This document shows, piece after piece, positions 59,150 through 64,000 of a stretch of DNA of 64,000 bases (its first letter is position 1; each line of letters opens with the position of its first letter). Made by a program: the position numbers and the translations under genes. The notes under the pieces are model-generated. The model made no database searches. It had not been told where the DNA came from and saw nothing but the letters and a program-made list of their open reading frames with translations. The stretch comes from Ceratothoa steindachneri (lineage: Eukaryota; Arthropoda; Malacostraca; Isopoda; Cymothoidae): NCBI GenBank assembly GCA_963969495.1, contig OZ018319.1, forward strand, positions 206,843,733-206,907,732, in the 5' to 3' direction.

Positions 59150-59235
59150 TAAGGTTAGGTGAGTAGGTTGCCCCACACTTTTCAATTTATACATGCACGA
59201 CATACCAACACCACCAAACAATGACAGATCACGGG
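59150..59235 (+). pseudogene. Jockey-like RT scrap
   Basis: CPTLFNLYMHDIPTPPNND (about 59169-59225) matches the segment just before the catalytic YADD box of jockey-clade reverse transcriptases. The YADD box itself is lost in a run of CAA repeats. Confidence 0.6.
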
Positions 59236-59237
59236 AA

Positions 59238-59262
59238 ACCACAACAACAACAACAACAACCC
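59238..59262. repeat. (CAA)n microsatellite
   Basis: About seven CAA units directly after the LINE scrap. Confidence 0.9.
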
Positions 59263-59549
59263 CGAGACAAGGAATTATGTACCCCGAGTTATTGCAAATA
59301 CCCAGACATTGCCCAAGCTCACAACTATCATTTGAAAGTGCGAACAGCTCAGTGACATTTCTTATAATGACCATTGTGAAGAGGGAACGAGAAGGAAAGC
59401 TATATTAAGAATAAAAATGTGGGGTGGTAGAAAAAGGACATAAAAAAGTTCTCTAGGTCACATGAAAACCTGCTAACCCCCTCACCGTCGAAAAGGTAGA
59501 AAATTTTCTGCTAGTCGTTAATAAGACCACGAGCTCAATAAAGTAATTA

Positions 59550-60813
59550 TTAAACCGATTGTTGAAATAGTTAACTATATTAAAAGCAGCCCATTAAACA
59601 TCTGGCTGAGGTAACGGGTATCGTAAAACTCCTAATGTATTCATTTCGATGTAAACTCTTTGTTTACCAAAGTTCCGGTTGACCAATTGACCAAACCATG
59701 GGCCTTCTGCGGGAAATCATGCCTAGACTTAATTTGGATCTTCCCATTTCTACGAGTAAATTTATCGATTTAGTTGAATTATGTCTCTCCGACAATGTGT
59801 TTCGAGTAAATAATGAGTTTTATAGACAAATATTTGGCCTTAGCATGGGAAATAGTTTATCTCCGATATTGGCATGTCTCTTCATGGAATATTTTGAGAC
59901 TGAACTCCTTCCCACAATTTCTCCCCCTAACTTTATATAGTTAAGGTACATTGACGATGTATTTTCTGTATGGCCTAATGGCCATGATTTTGATACCTTT
60001 TTTAATAATTTGAATAATTTGCATGTCTCCATCAAATTTAAATATGAATGGGAATATGATAATAGATAACCCTTTTTAGATGTCCTCATTAATAAAGATC
60101 ACCATGAATTAAAACTTGACGTGTATAGGAAACTAACCCACTCGAATGCCTATATACATTATTTTTCATTTCACGATAATACTGTTAAAAAATCGGTAAT
60201 TTCTAACCTTTTCCTTAGAGCATATAAAATATGTCATCCTTCCTATTTAGATGAAGAAATTGTCATTATCAGGACGATTTTTTCTAATTTGTATTACCCC
60301 GATTGGTTGATATCGTCTGCCCATTTTGCAGCTAGAAAAACATTCTATGGTAATAAGCCTTCCCGTACTAATGACTTCAACAAATGTATAACATTGCCAT
60401 TTAATAATAAATTAAATAGTTTAAAGGACACAGTGGGAAAAGCGGGTATTAATCTAGCCTTTAAATATAATAATTCCTTAAACCAATTGATGATTGCCAG
60501 GAAACCCAAAGAACATATTCACATAGGAGTATATGCAATACCATGCAACAATTGCCATAAAGTTTATATAGGGGAAACAGGGAGAAATCGAGACAAGAGA
60601 TTGTATGAACACAAAAGAGATATTAGAGTGGGCAGCGAAAGCAGTGGAATATTTTGCCATGTTAGAGACAAGAATCATACGATCGATTTCAATGGAAGTA
60701 AAATGTTATTTAAATCGGCTAACTATGTTGAGAGAAGAATCGTAGAATCAGGCTTGATATCGTCAGTTCCTAATTTAAATCTATCTAGGGGCAATTTTCT
60801 TTTAATCCTGTAA
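59550..60813 (+). pseudogene. Penelope-like RT and GIY-YIG endonuclease (few breaks)
   Basis: IVEIVNYIKSSPLN (59561-59602) and FDVNSLFTKVPVDQ (59648-59689) begin the RT in one frame. The ORF then runs from 59698 with LDLPISTSKFIDLVELCLSD and FGLSMGNSLSPILACLFMEY. A TAG falls at 59938, and the catalytic RYIDDVFSVWP (59946-59978) follows. The thumb region includes FLDVLINKD and, after a TAA at 60067, YRKLTHSNAYIHYFSFHDN (60124-60180). The endonuclease has CNNCHKVYIGETGRNRDKRLYEHK (C-terminal third) and ends ESGLISSVPNLNL, stop 60811. Only three or four breaks, so the copy is moderately young. RT primes at a nick made by the GIY-YIG domain. Confidence 0.9.
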
Positions 60814-61040
60814 TAAGAAAGCAAATAAACAAAATAGTAAATGTCAGCCCTTCAATATGTTTAGGCCTACCCCCCCTCCCGATTAGCCACAAGTAGGGGA
60901 TTGGGAAAAAAGAGAGGATCTTTCACGATCTGACCTTGTGTTATGGTTATATGCACTTTTCTTATATTTTCTGTCCAGTGTCAGTTGAAAAAGGGTGTGA
61001 GATACACCGAAACTGTTCTGAATTAAATTTTCTTCGGAGA
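60814..61040 (+). other. Penelope 3' region with hammerhead-like hairpin
   Basis: TTGAAAA (60985-60991), stem GGTGT (60994-60998), loop GAGAT, stem ACACC (61004-61008) and then GAAAC (61009-61013). This has the layout of a hammerhead core (CUGANGA, stem II, GAAAC) with two core mismatches. It lies about 170 bp after the endonuclease stop, at the expected end of the element. Confidence 0.5.
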
Positions 61041-61084
61041 ATGTGGTTTAATTCATCATATAAATGTGTGTTTATATTGTTATA

Positions 61085-61990
61085 TTACTGAATGAGGCCA
61101 CTCTCAGTTGCAAGCACGCGCTCGAGGCAAGACCGAAAGGCCACACACACGTTGCGGACAAAGTCCTTCCTCATGCTGGGCCACACGCGGTCGACGGAGG
61201 ACTTCAGTTCGTCGATGTTGCTGCGGCGGACCTTGCAGGCCTCGTCTTTGACATACTCCTACACGTTGTAGTGGTCAGGATTAAGGTCCTGCGACATTAG
61301 CGGCTAAAAGTCTTTGGACCAGAAGTTCATGTTAAACCCCAACCACTCACGCACGGTCTTGGTCTTGTGGGCCGGGTCACCGTGCTGCTTAAAGATGTAG
61401 TCCTCCACCTTTTATATCTATTTCATCCAGGACAAGGGTTTTGTGGAAAAGATATCCCGGCAATCGGCAGCGGTGAGCATGTAATCCACAGCAAACCACA
61501 CCAGCCCATCTGCTTCTTGATGACTATATCGACCATGAAGGTTTTAAATCAGAAAAAAAATGAGAATTCGATTGTGATGACTCTTCAAATCGTTGAGAAG
61601 GAGACGACAGCGCTTCCGACGTTGTTATCACATAAGGTTTGTGAGCAGAAGCCTTTCACAGTCCTCAAGGTCTCGCCGCCCTCTATCTCGACATCCCTGT
61701 ACACCGTGGCCACAAAGATGTTCTACTTTGCGAGCGCAGTCATTTTGTGATTCGTAGCACTTTCTAAGTTCTTTTCCACAGCCAAACGGTTAACAACTTG
61801 TCTGCCTTAATGAGGTCGATCTTTGAGTTCTTTCCCGTTCTTGAGCCTCTCCGCGGCTCTGTGTAGAGTCATCTGGCTTTCGTTGAGCCAAGGGCGATGT
61901 CTGACTTATTGTGACCCGCGCTTCTGAAAGAAAGATATCGATTCTTTCCACATCCATCTCAACATAGCTGCACACAATGTAAAACAGTTT
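61085..61990 (-). pseudogene. Mariner-like transposase relic
   Basis: From high to low coordinate on the minus strand: MDVERIDIFLSEA (about 61950-61910), GKELKDRPH, ALAKENIFVATVYRDVEIEG, then damaged middle. Next come DYIFKQHGDPAHKTKTVREWLG (about 61400-61330), the final catalytic region SQDLNPDHYNV (61295-61265), DEACKVRRSNIDELKSSVDR and FRSCLERVLATESG. The expected helix-turn-helix, DDE core and C-terminus are all represented in scattered frames. No terminal repeat found. A third mariner lineage, distinct from those at 48 and 56 kb. Confidence 0.75.
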
Positions 61991-62139
61991 CAATAACACG
62001 TGCTAGAAAAGAAAGTTAAGTTTGTTTTGACGGAATTTTTTCTACTAGACACGTAAACCTCTCGAAATATTATAAAAAACGCGTGTAACGAATTTTGCAA
62101 AGCCGGGTATATGTGATCACCTATAGTGTCTCTTTGTCT
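61991..62139. other. Short spacer
   Basis: Between mariner relic and tandem array. Confidence 0.4.
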
Positions 62140-62960
62140 GATTGTCTAAAAGATATCTCTAAATTTATTTCGTGATTTCGATGCAATTTTGTAAATAATG
62201 GGGCTTGTGCCAATAAAAAAATGATTATATTTAGCGTGCAGTTCCAGATGCGGATGTGGATTTGGGATTAATTATTAATTTTATTTTATCGACAGATTTT
62301 TATGATATTTTTCAAAGAGGTGCGAATCGAGGCAAAAAATGAAAGAATTTCTTAGATTTTGGGAAAGATTTTGATGCGGATGTAGATTCTATTTTATTTA
62401 TTCACTTTATAATTTATACAAGATATTTCCATTATTATTAAAGGAATAGGTGAGATTTTGTTGAGTAATGAGCCTTGAGAAAAAGTTGGGTAAAAAATAT
62501 CCATAAAGGTAATCGATGGATTTCGATCAACTTTTGTTGAAAGTTAGGCCTTGACTCAAGGAAAGATTGATTAGATTTAAGGGAGGATCAAAATATGGAT
62601 GCGGATACTGGATCTCTTATTTACTTTATATTTTATACAAGATGTCTCAAAACTTAATTACCAGATTTTGATAAAATTTTGGGGATGCGTGGGGCCTTGA
62701 GCCGCATAAATTTGATTAGATTTAGTGGTGGATAGAGATTCGGATGCAGATAGTGAATCACATTCCTTTTATTTGTTTATAAAATATCTCAAAATGTTAC
62801 TGATAGATTTCGATAAAATTTTGTAGTAGCTCAGATGGTGAGTCGCGAAAAACTGGAATAGATTTTGCGTCAGAATCAAATCCGGATAAGGATTTTGGAC
62901 ACTATTTTTTACAGTACTTTAACATTGGGAGAATTGATGCTTTCTGACATTTGACGGGTG
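62140..62960. repeat. Degenerate tandem array, units of roughly 145 bp
   Basis: Five or six units share, in order, AAGATATCTC, GATTTCGAT-AAATTTTG, GGGCCTTGAG, TTGATTAGATTTAG, GATGCGGATGTGGAT and TTTACTTTATATTTTATACAAG. GGATGCGGAT-type words occur near 62250, 62375, 62597 and 62738; spacing varies (about 125-220) because of indels. Confidence 0.75.
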
Positions 62961-64000
62961 TATGAGCTCTATGTTTGCGCTTTACTTTGAAAAATATAAT
63001 GTTCTGATGATGATTACCTGCTCTAGCACCTGATTTTATATTCAAATGTCAGATGCCTCACAAAGGGTAAGGTAAAATGGAATGTCGCAGACTTGAAATC
63101 GATATAGAATTGTATTTTTTTCTGAAAATGCGAATTTTGGTTTTCTAAACTTTAATATTTAACAGAGATTTTTTTGGAGAACTTAAAACCTCTATGCAGG
63201 TGTGAAAGTTAGAGATGAAAAGATTCTCACTTTAACGGATCAGCTGGTTTCATTTACAAATAAAATTGTAATTTTGAAAAAAAGAATTTAATATCGTAAA
63301 TTTAAAATGGTTTTATTAATACCCCCCCTTCCCTCAATTTCCCCCATCGTATGGATTAGAATATTTGGAAATTGTGGAAGAAAGATTGACTTTTATTTTC
63401 CAAAAATGAATAGTAAAGTGTATGATTAGGTTCTAAATACCCTTAAAAATCCATCTGATATAAGTCGGAAATTATATGAAGAGGAGGACATCAACAAGAC
63501 AACCCCAAACTAAAAAGAAAATTTCCAAATCTTCATTTGCTAAAGAATACTTGTTTAATATTTATCAATTTTCAGAGGATATGCTCCGAAATTTTCTTAT
63601 CCATAGTGTCCAAATTTCATTTCATAGAAAAGTAAATAAAAATGAGAAAAGTAATGTATATTTGAAGGAAAAATGCCCTCAAACTAGAGAACGAAAGCAT
63701 AACTCAGTTTACAACTAAATTTCGTAAGCACCGCATTTCAGCACTGTTCCGTGTATATTTTGAACTTCTAATGATACTATTATTCCTTTATCAGGATGAC
63801 TAATAGAGTTATGATTGAAAAAAATTTCAGAGAGCAGATTGTCTAGTAGAAGGGTAAAGGAATGACATCGTCAAACATTTTGAGGCATTGTTATCGGCAC
63901 CAAAATGTGATTTCACACATTAAAGCGCTCGATGAGGAATTTGGGTCCTGCGAGACGACCTAGAAAATAGTTTGCCCTTGAAAAACCACGGATAGGAAAG
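62961..64000. other. Non-coding stretch
   Basis: AT-rich; an 80-codon frame (63476-63718) is lysine-rich and has no family signature. Confidence 0.4.

Noticed and set aside
59193..59408. Threonine-rich 71-codon protein
   Set aside because: The threonine run is the translated (CAA)n microsatellite following a LINE RT scrap.

Overview
The window is an AT-rich animal nuclear sequence made almost entirely of decayed mobile elements, microsatellites and minisatellites. I found no intact single-copy host gene, no rRNA and no CRISPR array. The mix of elements (CR1-like LINE, Penelope-like elements with GIY-YIG endonucleases, several mariner families, a GTF2IRD2/ZBED5-type hAT, Ty3/gypsy elements with integrase ahead of reverse transcriptase, and very long (TA)n runs) suggests an arthropod, most likely a decapod crustacean. 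That placement rests on remembered family resemblance, not on a search.

Layout. 1-16 kb: mostly featureless AT-rich DNA with a 27-bp minisatellite (495-1115), a TTAGG-flavoured degenerate tandem array (4520-5065), a tRNA-Ser-like relic (8453-8541) and a 20-bp triplet repeat (12861). 16-20 kb: a Penelope-tail-like motif, a decayed mariner (+) and a decayed gypsy element (-). 20-27.1 kb: a gypsy element with LTR, leader, gag, protease, integrase remnant, RT and RNase H, followed by a second LTR that runs on into a second leader and gag start. 27.1-31.3 kb: a tRNA-headed SINE-like repeat, a foldback element with a GC-rich core, and a long imperfect palindrome. 32-37 kb: an LTR-like segment with a 54-bp repeat, a decayed hAT transposase with an internal 217-bp duplication, and a 39-bp repeat. 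38.8-40.9 kb (-): a decayed copy of a multi-copy invertebrate protein family of unknown class. 41.9-44 kb: (TA)n runs, a 78-bp duplication and a Penelope endonuclease fragment. 44.15-47.37 kb: a fairly young CR1-like LINE. 47.7-49.03 kb: an internally deleted mariner whose 5' end is tandemly duplicated. 49.3-52.8 kb: another Penelope endonuclease and a second unclassified repeat protein. 53-59 kb: GC island, SINE-like copies, mariner (-) and a LINE scrap. 59.5-61.04 kb: a Penelope-like RT plus endonuclease. 61.1-62 kb: mariner (-). 62.1-63 kb: a tandem array with units of roughly 145 bp.

The coding relics do not work together as a pathway. Each is a former autonomous or non-autonomous transposon, and all carry stops, frameshifts or deletions. 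The most notable items are the two gypsy relics on opposite strands that both place integrase before RT (Gmr1-like order), the GAAAC hairpin motifs at Penelope tails that resemble decayed hammerhead ribozymes, and two large inverted-repeat structures at 28.2-29.4 kb and 30.6-31.3 kb.
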